Shown here piece by piece: positions 1 through 6,952 of a stretch of DNA of 42,054 bases; positions within the stretch are counted from its first letter, which is position 1, and every line of letters starts with the position of its first letter. The DNA comes from JALZBL01 sp040004775. GTDB lineage: Bacteria; Actinomycetota; Actinomycetes; Mycobacteriales; Jatrophihabitantaceae. The stretch lies in the NCBI GenBank assembly GCA_040004775.1, contig JBDUAD010000008.1:1-42054 (forward strand). The letters run 5' to 3'. The position numbers and the translations under genes are program-made. Under the pieces are notes generated by a model. That model saw nothing but the letters and a program-made list of their open reading frames with translations, searched no databases and was not told the origin of the DNA.

Positions 1-72
1 CCCGACGGATCGCCTCAGCCCGACGGATCGCCTCAGCCCGACGGATCGCCTCAGCGCGACGGATCGCCTCCG
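1..72 (+). repeat. 18-bp tandem repeat, four units, coding
   Basis: Four head-to-tail 18-bp units occupy 1-18, 19-36, 37-54 and 55-72; the first three are identical and the fourth differs at two bases. Each encodes the hexapeptide PDGSPQ or a variant, in the frame of the membrane protein. The array may continue to the left of the window. Confidence 0.9.
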
Positions 73-846
73 CCGCCGCCCGCCCCGGCGTCGGCCGCGT
101 CCGGCCCGGAAAACGCGTATCCCTATCCCGGCATGGTTCATCTGGCCGCGCCGCACCGGGTGAGCGCCGGATCCTGGGTCGAAGCCGGTGATCTTCGTTT
201 CGCCGGGCTGTTGCTCGGGGGACTGGCGGTGCTCGGTGTGCTCACCGGCCTCCTGTGGTCGGCGATCAGCCCGCACAGCCACGGGTTCGTCGTCCCCGGG
301 CTCGGCGTCATCCCCGGCGAGGCCGAGGGCTTCGTGGCCGCGGACGGGCGCTATGCCCTGCTCACCGGTGGCATCGGACTGCTGACCGGCCTGTTGGTGT
401 GGTTTCGCCGAGACCGCCGCGGGCCGGTGACGGCCGCGGCGGTCAGCGCCGGTGTTCTCCTTGCGTCGGCGCTCGCGGCGTTGGTCGGGCATGCGGTGTC
501 CTCCGGCCGGTCGACCGGCCCGGCGAACACCTCCGTCACCCTGCCGATCACCGTCCACGCGCACGGCCTGATTCCCTTGGGCGCCGCGCTGGCCCTGCTG
601 GTCTACCTGGCCGGCGCGCTGAGCGCGCGCCCCGACGACCTCGGCCGCCCTGACCAAGGAAACGCTGCGCTCGTTGCCGGACCGGCCTCATTCGCCTCCG
701 AGCCAGGAACCGCCTCCCAGCCAGGAACCGGCTCCTACTCAGGCACCGGCTCCCACCCAGAAATCGGCTCTCAGCCAGACGGAGGTGCGTGGTCGCCGCC
801 GCCCGCAGCGCCGAGCGACTGGTCGCCGCCAACCTCGAGCTGCTGA
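1..846 (+). CDS. DUF2567-like membrane protein, 5' end outside window
   Basis: The reading frame is open from the window edge to the TGA at 844-846, so the N-terminus is missing; an internal ATG at 133 is probably not the start. The visible part begins with a proline-rich tail of four PDGSPQ-like hexapeptides, then has about four hydrophobic segments (from the ATG at 133, residues about 23-45, 74-91, 99-120 and 146-165). A C-terminal Ser/Gly/Pro-rich tail carries a second 18-bp-period repeat. The segment with AEGFVAADGRYALLTGG followed by a hydrophobic stretch and RRDRRGP resembles the actinobacterial DUF2567 family, whose function is unknown; this assignment is from memory. It ends 3 bp before the stop of the convergent Lon-domain gene. 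Confidence 0.55.
   Translation, partial: PDGSPQPDGSPQPDGSPQRDGSPPPPPAPASAASGPENAYPYPGMVHLAAPHRVSAGSWVEAGDLRFAGLLLGGLAVLGVLTGLLWSAISPHSHGFVVPGLGVIPGEAEGFVAADGRYALLTGGIGLLTGLLVWFRRDRRGPVTAAAVSAGVLLASALAALVGHAVSSGRSTGPANTSVTLPITVHAHGLIPLGAALALLVYLAGALSARPDDLGRPDQGNAALVAGPASFASEPGTASQPGTGSYSGTGSHPEIGSQPDGGAWSPPPAAPSDWSPPTSSC
700..771 (+). repeat. Degenerate 18-bp tandem repeat, coding
   Basis: Four imperfect 18-bp units (700-717, 718-735, 736-753, 754-771) encode the Ser/Gly/Pro-rich C-terminal tail of the same membrane protein. The period equals that of the repeat at 1-72 but the unit sequence differs. Confidence 0.7.
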
Positions 847-849
847 CGG

Positions 850-1533
850 TCAGCTGCTGCTGGTCTGCACCTGCAGCACGCGGGCCGGCACGGGGACCGC
901 TCGAGTGATGCCCACAAGGGTCAGCTCCCGGTGCAGGACGGCGACCTCATCGCGCAGCCGCTGGCTCGGGGTCGGCGCGGCCAACAGGGCCTGCCGATCG
1001 GTCGTGGTCAGCTGCAACCGCGCCGCGATCTCGTAGCTCGCCCGTGCGGGTTCCTCGGGCAAGTCGTCGCCACGATCGGACCCGGTGATGTCAGCCAGCA
1101 GTTGGTTGTAACGCGTGCTGAGCCGGCGGGCCCGAGCATGCAGTTCGGGGTCCACCCGGGCGTCGGACTCGTCAAGGAACTCCACGCTGGCCTGCAGGTA
1201 GGGCTTGCCCTCGTCATCGACCTCGAGCACGCGGAACCGGCTGCTGCCCACGGTCAGCAGATCGCAGCGCCCGTCGGCGTACGGCTCGTTCTCGAGGATC
1301 TCGGCCATGGTGCCGATCTCGGCGATGGCGTTGCGGGCGCCGGGGGCCGATCGTCCGGGCACCGGACGCAAGGCGCCGCCATTGCCCAGCACCACGCCGA
1401 ACGCGCCGCTGCCACCTTCGGCGGTGACATCGGCCACCAGGCGGCGGTAGCGCGGCTCGAAAATGTGCAGCGGCAAGGGCAGGCCGGGTAGGAGGACGTA
1501 CTCCAACGGAAAGATGGGTACTACCTCGGCCAC
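850..1533 (-). CDS. Lon N-terminal (substrate-binding) domain protein
   Basis: A 227-residue protein starting with GTG. The N-terminus (VPIFPLEYVLLPGLPLPLHI, then FEPRYRRLV) is the hallmark of the Lon substrate-binding domain (LON/PUA-like), which here makes up almost the whole protein; there is no AAA+ or Ser-Lys protease domain. Such stand-alone proteins are common in Actinobacteria and their role is not established. The start is supported by a CACACT hexamer seven bases upstream (1541-1546 on the minus strand), as in other apparently leaderless genes here. It is divergent from hisD with about 160 bp between the starts. Confidence 0.85.
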   Translation of the reverse strand: MAEVVPIFPLEYVLLPGLPLPLHIFEPRYRRLVADVTAEGGSGAFGVVLGNGGALRPVPGRSAPGARNAIAEIGTMAEILENEPYADGRCDLLTVGSSRFRVLEVDDEGKPYLQASVEFLDESDARVDPELHARARRLSTRYNQLLADITGSDRGDDLPEEPARASYEIAARLQLTTTDRQALLAAPTPSQRLRDEVAVLHRELTLVGITRAVPVPARVLQVQTSSS

Positions 1534-1540
1534 CTTTCCG

Positions 1541-1546
1541 AGTGTG
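1541..1546 (-). promoter_or_regulatory. Putative -10 element, leaderless start of the Lon-domain gene
   Basis: The minus strand reads CACACT, then seven bases, then the GTG at 1533. This matches the NAnnnT-6 to 8-start arrangement seen at many genes in this window, which would place the transcription start at or beside the start codon. Confidence 0.4.
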
Positions 1547-1580
1547 GCCCATCGCCGGAATTAGTGCGACTGCCGTCGCC

Positions 1581-1652
1581 CGCGCGGTGCCCGCGACGTG
1601 CCCATGGTCGTCGGGGGTCGGCAGCCGCGCGGTGCCCGCGACGTGCCCATGG
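1581..1652 (+). repeat. 27-bp perfect direct repeat upstream of the hisD promoter
   Basis: An identical 27-bp segment occurs at 1581-1607 and 1626-1652, 45 bp apart start to start. A further shared 11-bp block (cgggggtcggc) follows each copy at 1612-1622 and 1658-1668. The second copy ends about 31 bp before the hisD -10 hexamer. Both lie in the divergent Lon-domain/hisD intergenic region and are non-coding in the chosen annotation. It may be a duplicated operator or simply a recent tandem duplication. Confidence 0.85.
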
Positions 1653-1683
1653 CCGCCCGGGGGTCGGCCGCCGCGCGCCTTCC

Positions 1684-1689
1684 TAGACT
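1684..1689 (+). promoter_or_regulatory. Putative -10 element of hisD (leaderless)
   Basis: TAGACT lies seven bases upstream of the hisD ATG at 1697. It fits the actinobacterial -10 consensus TAnnnT and would give an mRNA beginning at or next to the start codon. No Shine-Dalgarno sequence is visible before this ATG. Confidence 0.65.
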
Positions 1690-1696
1690 CGAGCGC

Positions 1697-3007
1697 ATGC
1701 TGCGCCGCATCGACCTGACCGCCACGGCCGGCCGTGACGTCGCCGCGCTGCTGCCGCGCGCCCCGATGGACGTCGACGCGGCGGTCACCGCGATCACTCC
1801 GGTCGTGCACGACGTGCGCGACCGGGGCTACACCGCGGCCCGGGCCGCCACGGTTCGCTTCGACGGCGTGGACGTCGCGAACCCGCGGGTTCCGGCAGCC
1901 GCACTGGCGCAGGCCCTGCGCGGCCTCGACCCGCACGTCGCCGCCGCCCTGCGGGAGTGCCTGCGTCGGGCCCGCATCGGCCACGCCGACCAGGTCCGCT
2001 CCACCGTGCGCACCGAGGTGGTTCCCGGCGGCAGCGTGACCGAGAAGTGGGTGCCGATGCGCCGCGTCGGTCTGTACGTGCCGGGCGGACTGGCCGTCTA
2101 CCCCTCGAGCGTGATCATGAACGTCGTGCCGGCCCAGACCGCCGGAGTGGCGTCGCTGGCCGTCTGCTCGCCGCCGCAGGCGGAGTTCGGCGGCCTTCCG
2201 CATCCGAGCATCCTGGCCGCCTGCGCGCTGCTCGGCGTGGACGAGGTCTACGCCGTCGGCGGCGCGCAGGCCGTCGCGCTGATGGCCTACGGCGACGTGG
2301 CCGAGGGCATCGCCCCGGTCGACCTCGTCACCGGGCCGGGCAACCTGTTCGTGGCCGCGGCCAAACGCGTGGTCCGCGGCGTGGTCGGCATCGACTCCGA
2401 GGCCGGACCGACCGAGATCGCCGTCCTGGCCGACGAGAACGCTGATCCGGCCTTCGTGGCCGCCGACCTGATCAGCCAGGCCGAGCACGACACGCTGGCC
2501 GCATCCGTGCTGGTCACCGACTCGGTCCGGCTGGCGGACGCGGTCGACACCGAAATCGAACGCCAGATCGCTCAGACCAAGCACACCGACCGGGTCACCA
2601 CGGCACTCGGCGGGGCACAGTCGGCCACCGTGCTGGTCCGCGACGTGGAACAGGGCCTGGCCGTGGTGGACGCCTACGGCGCCGAACACCTCGAGATCAT
2701 GACCGTCGAGGCGCGAGGGGTGGCCGAGCGGGTGACCAACGCCGGCTGCATCTTCGTCGGAGCGCACACCCCGGTCTCCCTCGGCGACTACTGCGCCGGC
2801 TCGAACCACGTGCTTCCCACCGGGGGAACCGCGCGCTACGCCTCCGGCCTGTCGGTGCAGACATTCCTCAAGGGCGTGCACCTCGTCGAGTACAGCGCCG
2901 AGGCCCTGGCCGGAGCGGCCGACTCGGTCGTCGCGCTGGCCGACGCTGAGGACCTGCCCGCGCACGGCGCCGCCGTCACCGCTCGTGTGCGCAGCGCGCA
3001 GCCATGA
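1697..3007 (+). CDS. hisD: Histidinol dehydrogenase
   Basis: A 436-residue enzyme for the last two steps of histidine synthesis, oxidising L-histidinol to L-histidine with two NAD+ and one Zn2+. Visible family features are the glycine-rich GLYVPGGLAVYPSSV stretch (about 125-139), VTGPGN (about 211-216), the zinc-ligand segment ISQAEHD (Gln261, His264), the catalytic YGAEHLEI (Glu330, His331), GAHTPVSLGDY (Asp364) and His423 near the C-terminus. Length is normal for HisD. An in-frame GTG at 1598 would add 33 unconserved residues; the ATG at 1697 fits both the family and the leaderless promoter. First gene of hisDCBH-priA; its stop overlaps the hisC start by 4 bp. Confidence 0.97.
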   Translation: MLRRIDLTATAGRDVAALLPRAPMDVDAAVTAITPVVHDVRDRGYTAARAATVRFDGVDVANPRVPAAALAQALRGLDPHVAAALRECLRRARIGHADQVRSTVRTEVVPGGSVTEKWVPMRRVGLYVPGGLAVYPSSVIMNVVPAQTAGVASLAVCSPPQAEFGGLPHPSILAACALLGVDEVYAVGGAQAVALMAYGDVAEGIAPVDLVTGPGNLFVAAAKRVVRGVVGIDSEAGPTEIAVLADENADPAFVAADLISQAEHDTLAASVLVTDSVRLADAVDTEIERQIAQTKHTDRVTTALGGAQSATVLVRDVEQGLAVVDAYGAEHLEIMTVEARGVAERVTNAGCIFVGAHTPVSLGDYCAGSNHVLPTGGTARYASGLSVQTFLKGVHLVEYSAEALAGAADSVVALADAEDLPAHGAAVTARVRSAQP

Positions 3008-4188
3008 GCGGGGCCGCCGATGTCGCGCTGAGCGACCTGCCTCTGCGCGCCGATCTGCGCGGGCAGCGGCCCTACGGAGCGCCACAGCTGTCCGGCCCGG
3101 TGGGACTGAACACCAACGAGAACTCGCATCCGTTGCCGGCCGATCTGCTGGCCGATCTCACCGTCGAGGTGCAGCGGGTCGCGAGCACCCTGAACCGCTA
3201 TCCCGACCGTGACGCCGTGGCGCTGCGCACCGACCTGGCCGCCTACCTGGGCCACGGGCTCGACCGGTCCGAGGTCTGGGCGGCGAACGGGTCCAATGAG
3301 GTACTGCAGCAGCTGTTCCAGGCCTTCGCCGGACCGGATCGGTCGGTGCTCGGCTTCACGCCGTCGTATTCAATGCACACGCTCATCGCCCGGGGCGTCG
3401 GGTCCACCTTCGTCGACGGGCGCCGGGCCGCGGACTTCTCCCTCACCGCCGAGCACGTACGCGAGGAGATAGAGCGGCACCATCCCGACGTCGTGATCCT
3501 CTGCTCGCCCAACAACCCGACCGGAACCGCCCTTACCCTCGACGTAGTCATCGCCGCGGCCGAGGCCACGACCGGCCTGGTGGTGGTGGACGAGGCCTAC
3601 GCCGAGTTCGCGCGCCCGGGCACGCCATCGGCGATCACCCTCCTGCCGGCCGCCCCCCGACTGGTGGTCACCCGCACGATGAGCAAGGCATTCGGCATGG
3701 CCGGTCTAAGGCTGGGCTACCTGGCCGCCGCCGCGGCGGTCGTTCAGGCGGTGCAACTCGTGCGACTGCCCTATCACCTGTCGACGCTGACCCAGGCCGC
3801 GGCAAGGGCGGCGCTGGCCCATCGCGGTCCGCTGCTGGCCACGGTCGACGCGGTCAAGGCCCAGCGCGACCGGATCGTTTCCGGGGTGCAGGCGCTGGGC
3901 TACGCCGTCGCCCCGAGCGACGCCAACTTCGTCTTCTTCGGCGGGCTGATCGACGCCGGAGCCACCTGGCGGGCCCTGTTGGATCACGGCGTGCTGGTGC
4001 GCGACCTGGGCGTCGACGGTTGGCTGCGGGTCACTGCCGGCACCGAGGCGGAGACCTCGGCGTTCCTCGCCGCGCTGGCCGCAGTGAGCGGAACCCCGCA
4101 CGGAGCGATCGCGGTGGCCGAGGGCGTGACCAGCCCCGCGCCGATGGGGAAGGATGGAGCTCCCCTCACGATTGGAACCGCGCAGTGA
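3004..4188 (+). CDS. hisC: Histidinol-phosphate aminotransferase
   Basis: A 394-residue fold-type I PLP aminotransferase converting imidazole-acetol phosphate and glutamate to histidinol phosphate. Visible motifs are NTNENSHP (37-44), RYPDRD (65-70), SPNNPTGTAL (168-177), the PLP-contacting Asp in VVVDEAYAEF (Asp196) and the Schiff-base lysine in TRTMSKAFGMAGLRLGY (Lys228). It overlaps hisD by ATGA and its TGA overlaps the hisB GTG, indicating translational coupling. The conserved domain ends near residue 358; a tail of about 35 residues without recognisable conservation runs to the hisB start. Confidence 0.96.
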   Translation: MSGAADVALSDLPLRADLRGQRPYGAPQLSGPVGLNTNENSHPLPADLLADLTVEVQRVASTLNRYPDRDAVALRTDLAAYLGHGLDRSEVWAANGSNEVLQQLFQAFAGPDRSVLGFTPSYSMHTLIARGVGSTFVDGRRAADFSLTAEHVREEIERHHPDVVILCSPNNPTGTALTLDVVIAAAEATTGLVVVDEAYAEFARPGTPSAITLLPAAPRLVVTRTMSKAFGMAGLRLGYLAAAAAVVQAVQLVRLPYHLSTLTQAAARAALAHRGPLLATVDAVKAQRDRIVSGVQALGYAVAPSDANFVFFGGLIDAGATWRALLDHGVLVRDLGVDGWLRVTAGTEAETSAFLAALAAVSGTPHGAIAVAEGVTSPAPMGKDGAPLTIGTAQ

Positions 4189-4781
4189 CCAGCCGTACCG
4201 GACGCGTGGAGCGCGTCACCGCCGAGACCAAGGTGTTGGTCGAGATCGATCTCGACGGTGCCGGTCACACCGATATCGCCACCGGCATCGGGTTCTTCGA
4301 TCACATGATCAGCTCGTTCGGCAAGCACGCCCTGTTCGATCTCACCGTCGCCGTCGAAGGCGATCTGCACATCGACGGCCACCACACCGTCGAGGACACG
4401 GCCATCGCCCTCGGCCAGGCCTTCGCCGAGGCGGCCGGCGACAAACGCGGCGTGCGCCGCTTCGGAGATGCCACCATCCCCATGGACGAGACGTTGGTGC
4501 GGGCCGCCGTCGACCTGTCCGGCCGGCCGTATCTGGTGCACGTGGAGCCGCCCGGCGCTCCGCCGACCATCGGGCCGGTGTACGCGACCACGTTGACCCG
4601 CCACGTCTTCGAGTCCCTCGCCTTCAACGCCAAGATCGCCCTGCACGTCACGGTCGAGGCAGGCCGCGACTGGCACCACATCACCGAGGCGCAGTACAAG
4701 GCGGTGGCCCGGGCCCTGCGCGCGGCGGCCGAGCTCGATCCGCGCGGATCGGGCGTGCCGAGCACCAAGGGATCGCTCTGA
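4185..4781 (+). CDS. hisB: Imidazoleglycerol-phosphate dehydratase
   Basis: A 198-residue dehydratase converting imidazole glycerol phosphate to imidazole acetol phosphate. It has the manganese-binding signatures GIGFFDHM (34-41) and HHTVED (66-71) and the C-terminal WHHITEAQYKA, with PSTKG at the end. It is the monofunctional actinobacterial form, with no histidinol-phosphatase domain. The GTG at 4185 overlaps the hisC stop; an upstream in-frame start would run into hisC. Confidence 0.97.
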   Translation: MTSRTGRVERVTAETKVLVEIDLDGAGHTDIATGIGFFDHMISSFGKHALFDLTVAVEGDLHIDGHHTVEDTAIALGQAFAEAAGDKRGVRRFGDATIPMDETLVRAAVDLSGRPYLVHVEPPGAPPTIGPVYATTLTRHVFESLAFNAKIALHVTVEAGRDWHHITEAQYKAVARALRAAAELDPRGSGVPSTKGSL

Positions 4782-4806
4782 ACGTTCACCGGCCCGCGGT
4801 GTCGGC

Positions 4807-5427
4807 ATGAGGCCGTCGGTAGTGGTACTCGACTACGGCTCGGGCAACCTGCGTTCGGCTCAGCGCGCGCTCGAGCGCGCCGGGGCCGACGTCGAGGTCA
4901 CGCCGGACGCCGATCGTGCGGTCGGCGCGGCCGGCCTCGTTCTCCCCGGCGTCGGCGCGTTTGCCGCCTGCCGCGAGGGTCTGCGCCGGGCCGGCGGTGA
5001 CGAGGTGGTGGCCGAGCGCATCGCCCAGGGGCGCCGCGTCCTCGGCATCTGCGTCGGCATGCAAGTGCTCTTCGAGACCGGCGAGGAACACGGGACCACC
5101 ACCGAAGGCCTCGGCGTGCTGCCCGGGCGGGTCCAGCGCCTGGCCGCGCCGATCCTGCCCCACATGGGCTGGAACACCGTCGCGGCGCCGGCCGACTCCC
5201 GGCTGTTCGCTGAGACCGACGACGAGACCCGCTACTACTTCGTGCACTCCTACGCCGTCGCGCCCGGCCCGCAACTGCAGGCGGCGGGTCGAGTGACGAC
5301 CGCTCGCCACGGCGCCGACTTCGTCGCCGCGGTGGAGACCGAGACGGTGTCGGCCACCCAGTTCCATCCGGAGAAGTCGGGCGCGGCCGGGACGGCCCTG
5401 TTGAGCAAGTGGCTGGAAACCCTATGA
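4807..5427 (+). CDS. hisH: Imidazole glycerol phosphate synthase, glutaminase subunit
   Basis: A 206-residue class I glutamine amidotransferase that hydrolyses glutamine and passes ammonia to HisF. The triad is visible: Cys82 in GICVGMQVLFE, and His187 and Glu189 in FHPEKSG. The N-terminus VVVLDYGSGNLRS and the oxyanion-strand region LPGVGAF (about 46-52) are typical. Its partner HisF is encoded 3 kb downstream, separated by an interruption of the operon. It starts 25 bp after hisB and ends with a 4-bp overlap into priA. Confidence 0.97.
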   Translation: MRPSVVVLDYGSGNLRSAQRALERAGADVEVTPDADRAVGAAGLVLPGVGAFAACREGLRRAGGDEVVAERIAQGRRVLGICVGMQVLFETGEEHGTTTEGLGVLPGRVQRLAAPILPHMGWNTVAAPADSRLFAETDDETRYYFVHSYAVAPGPQLQAAGRVTTARHGADFVAAVETETVSATQFHPEKSGAAGTALLSKWLETL

Positions 5428-6194
5428 CCCCGATCGACACGGCCGGCCCGGGCAGTCCCGGCGCCGCAGCGCCGCTCGTCCTGCTGCCCGCGGTCGACGT
5501 GGCCGGCGGCGCCGCGGTGCGACTGGTTCAGGGCGCGGCCGGCACCGAGACGTCCTACGGCGACCCGGCCGAGGCCGCACTGGCCTGGCAGCGCGACGGT
5601 GCCGAGTGGATTCACCTGGTCGACCTCGACGCCGCGTTCGGCCGTGGCAGTAACCGCGACCTGCTGGCTACGGTGATCGCCGGGCTGGACATCGCGGTGG
5701 AGCTCTCCGGCGGCATCCGCGACGACGAGTCGCTGCGCGCGGCGCTGGCCACCGGCGCGGCCCGGGTCAACCTCGGCACCGCCGCGCTCGAGGCGCCGGA
5801 CTGGGTGCGATCAGCAATCGCCGAGCACGGCGATCGCATCGCGGTCGGCCTCGACGTGCGCGGCACCACGCTGGCCGCGAGGGGGTGGACGGCCGAGGGC
5901 GGCGACCTGTTCGAGACGCTGGCGCGCTTGGACGCTGACGGTTGCGCCCGCTACGTCGTCACCGACGTCCATCGCGACGGCACGCTGACCGGGCCCAACC
6001 TGGAGCTGCTCGAGGCGGTATGCGCGCGTACGGATGCACCGGTAGTGGCCAGCGGTGGTGTGGCCCGTCTGGAGGACCTACGGGCCATCGCCGCGCTGAC
6101 CAAGATCGGAGTCGAGGGCGCGATCATCGGCAAGGCGCTCTACGCCGGCGCCTTCTCTCTGCCGGAGGCTCTGGCCGCCGTCGCAGTTCCCTGA
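5424..6194 (+). CDS. priA: Bifunctional HisA/TrpF isomerase PriA
   Basis: A 256-residue (beta/alpha)8 isomerase acting on ProFAR in histidine synthesis and, in Actinobacteria, on phosphoribosyl anthranilate in tryptophan synthesis. Visible are the catalytic Asp25 (LPAVDVAGG), the phosphate-binding ELSGGIRD, Asp181 in VTDVHRDGTL, and the ARGWTAEGGD loop (about 152-161), whose Arg-Gly-Trp is characteristic of PriA rather than plain HisA. No trpF lies between trpC and trpB, which supports dual function. The ATG at 5424 forms ATGA with the hisH stop and is preferred over the in-frame ATG at 5409. Confidence 0.93.
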   Translation: MTPIDTAGPGSPGAAAPLVLLPAVDVAGGAAVRLVQGAAGTETSYGDPAEAALAWQRDGAEWIHLVDLDAAFGRGSNRDLLATVIAGLDIAVELSGGIRDDESLRAALATGAARVNLGTAALEAPDWVRSAIAEHGDRIAVGLDVRGTTLAARGWTAEGGDLFETLARLDADGCARYVVTDVHRDGTLTGPNLELLEAVCARTDAPVVASGGVARLEDLRAIAALTKIGVEGAIIGKALYAGAFSLPEALAAVAVP

Positions 6195-6283
6195 TCCGCC
6201 GGGTGCTCAGAGCTGGCCGCGGGGCGACGGGTGCGGTAGGACGGCGGCGCAGGCCGGCTCGCGCCGGCCCGGACTCCCAGGAG

Positions 6284-6509
6284 TGGCCGATCGTGCTGGA
6301 GATCGGTGGTCAGTCGGTCGGTACCTTCACCGGCCGTGCGCGACGACGTCCGCATTCGCGTCACCGACGACGAGGGCATCGAGCTATGCCGTTACACCTT
6401 CACCGGGTGCTGGCCGTCGAAGCTCGAGATCGCCACGCTGGCCGCGGCCGGCCCGGCCGGGCTGGTCGAGTCGCTGACCATGACCTACAGCACGGCCGCC
6501 GTGAGCTAG
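6284..6509 (+). pseudogene. Fragment resembling the C-terminus of a T4 gp19-type tail-tube protein
   Basis: The priA-DUF1801 gap (6195-6505) holds a frame ending at 6509 that reads RDDVRIRVTDDEGIELC, then YTFTGCWPSKLEI, then LVESLTMTY. The order Gly, aromatic strand, WPSK, small-residue loop, E-S-L-T is how I remember the end of contractile tail-tube (T4_gp19 family) proteins of phages and extracellular injection systems. About 70 bp upstream, in another frame, PIVLEIGGQSVGTFTG could be the family's N-terminal strand, which would imply an internal deletion with frameshift. There is no good start codon. Similarity is from memory only. Confidence 0.3.
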
Positions 6510-6910
6510 GCGGTGCCGTCGGCGCGCTTGACCGCCCGCCATCCCCCGGCGCGGTTGTTGGCGATGATCTGGGTGAACATCGCCGCCAGGGCCGGCGCGT
6601 TCAATTCCTCATTCGGGCCGATGGCCACGGTGCGGGCGGTCAGGTTGTCGTGGCCGCCGGTGATGATGTGCTCCGGATCCGGCACGATCGCCCCGTCGTA
6701 GAGAAAGATGTCGACGTGGCGCTTGGTGGCCAGCAGCGCGCAGATGTTTCCCTGAAATTCGAAGTACGGCCGGTCGCGCCGCTTGATCGTCTCGGTGACC
6801 TCGGGATCGGCTGCGTGGACGAGCTCGCGCACCTGAAGGCAGACGTCGCGTTGCCACGCCGGCAGTCCGGCGATGTAGTCGTCCACCCGGGGGTCCCTGG
6901 CGTAGCCCAC
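6506..6910 (-). CDS. DUF1801 domain-containing protein
   Basis: A 134-residue soluble protein starting with GTG. The N-terminal part (DDYIAGLPAWQRDVCLQVRE, then LVHAADPEVTETIKRRDRPYF) and the later segment ATKRHVDIFLYDGA match the DUF1801/YdhG-like fold, whose biochemical role is unsettled. A TAATCT hexamer lies eight bases before the start (6919-6924, minus strand), suggesting a leaderless monocistronic transcript. It belongs to the block that interrupts priA-hisF, so a histidine role is not indicated. Confidence 0.85.
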   Translation of the reverse strand: MGYARDPRVDDYIAGLPAWQRDVCLQVRELVHAADPEVTETIKRRDRPYFEFQGNICALLATKRHVDIFLYDGAIVPDPEHIITGGHDNLTARTVAIGPNEELNAPALAAMFTQIIANNRAGGWRAVKRADGTA

Positions 6911-6918
6911 GGCTGCGG

Positions 6919-6924
6919 AGATTA
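6919..6924 (-). promoter_or_regulatory. Putative -10 element, leaderless start of the DUF1801 gene
   Basis: The minus strand reads TAATCT, eight bases, then the GTG at 6910. This is a good TAnnnT match at leaderless distance. Confidence 0.55.
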
Positions 6925-6952
6925 GCCCGACCCCGTCCGGCTTCGAAACGGG

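Noticed and set aside
1..72. Regular repeats at the window start as a CRISPR array
   Set aside because: Units are 18 bp head to tail with no spacers and stay in a coding frame.
1214..3085. A 623-codon minus-strand frame opposite hisD that runs into the Lon-domain gene
   Set aside because: Shadow of hisD; it also joins the wrong frame of the Lon-domain gene.
6195..6509. An integrated prophage or injection-system cluster
   Set aside because: Only one short tail-tube-like fragment is present; there is no sheath, baseplate, integrase or attachment repeat.
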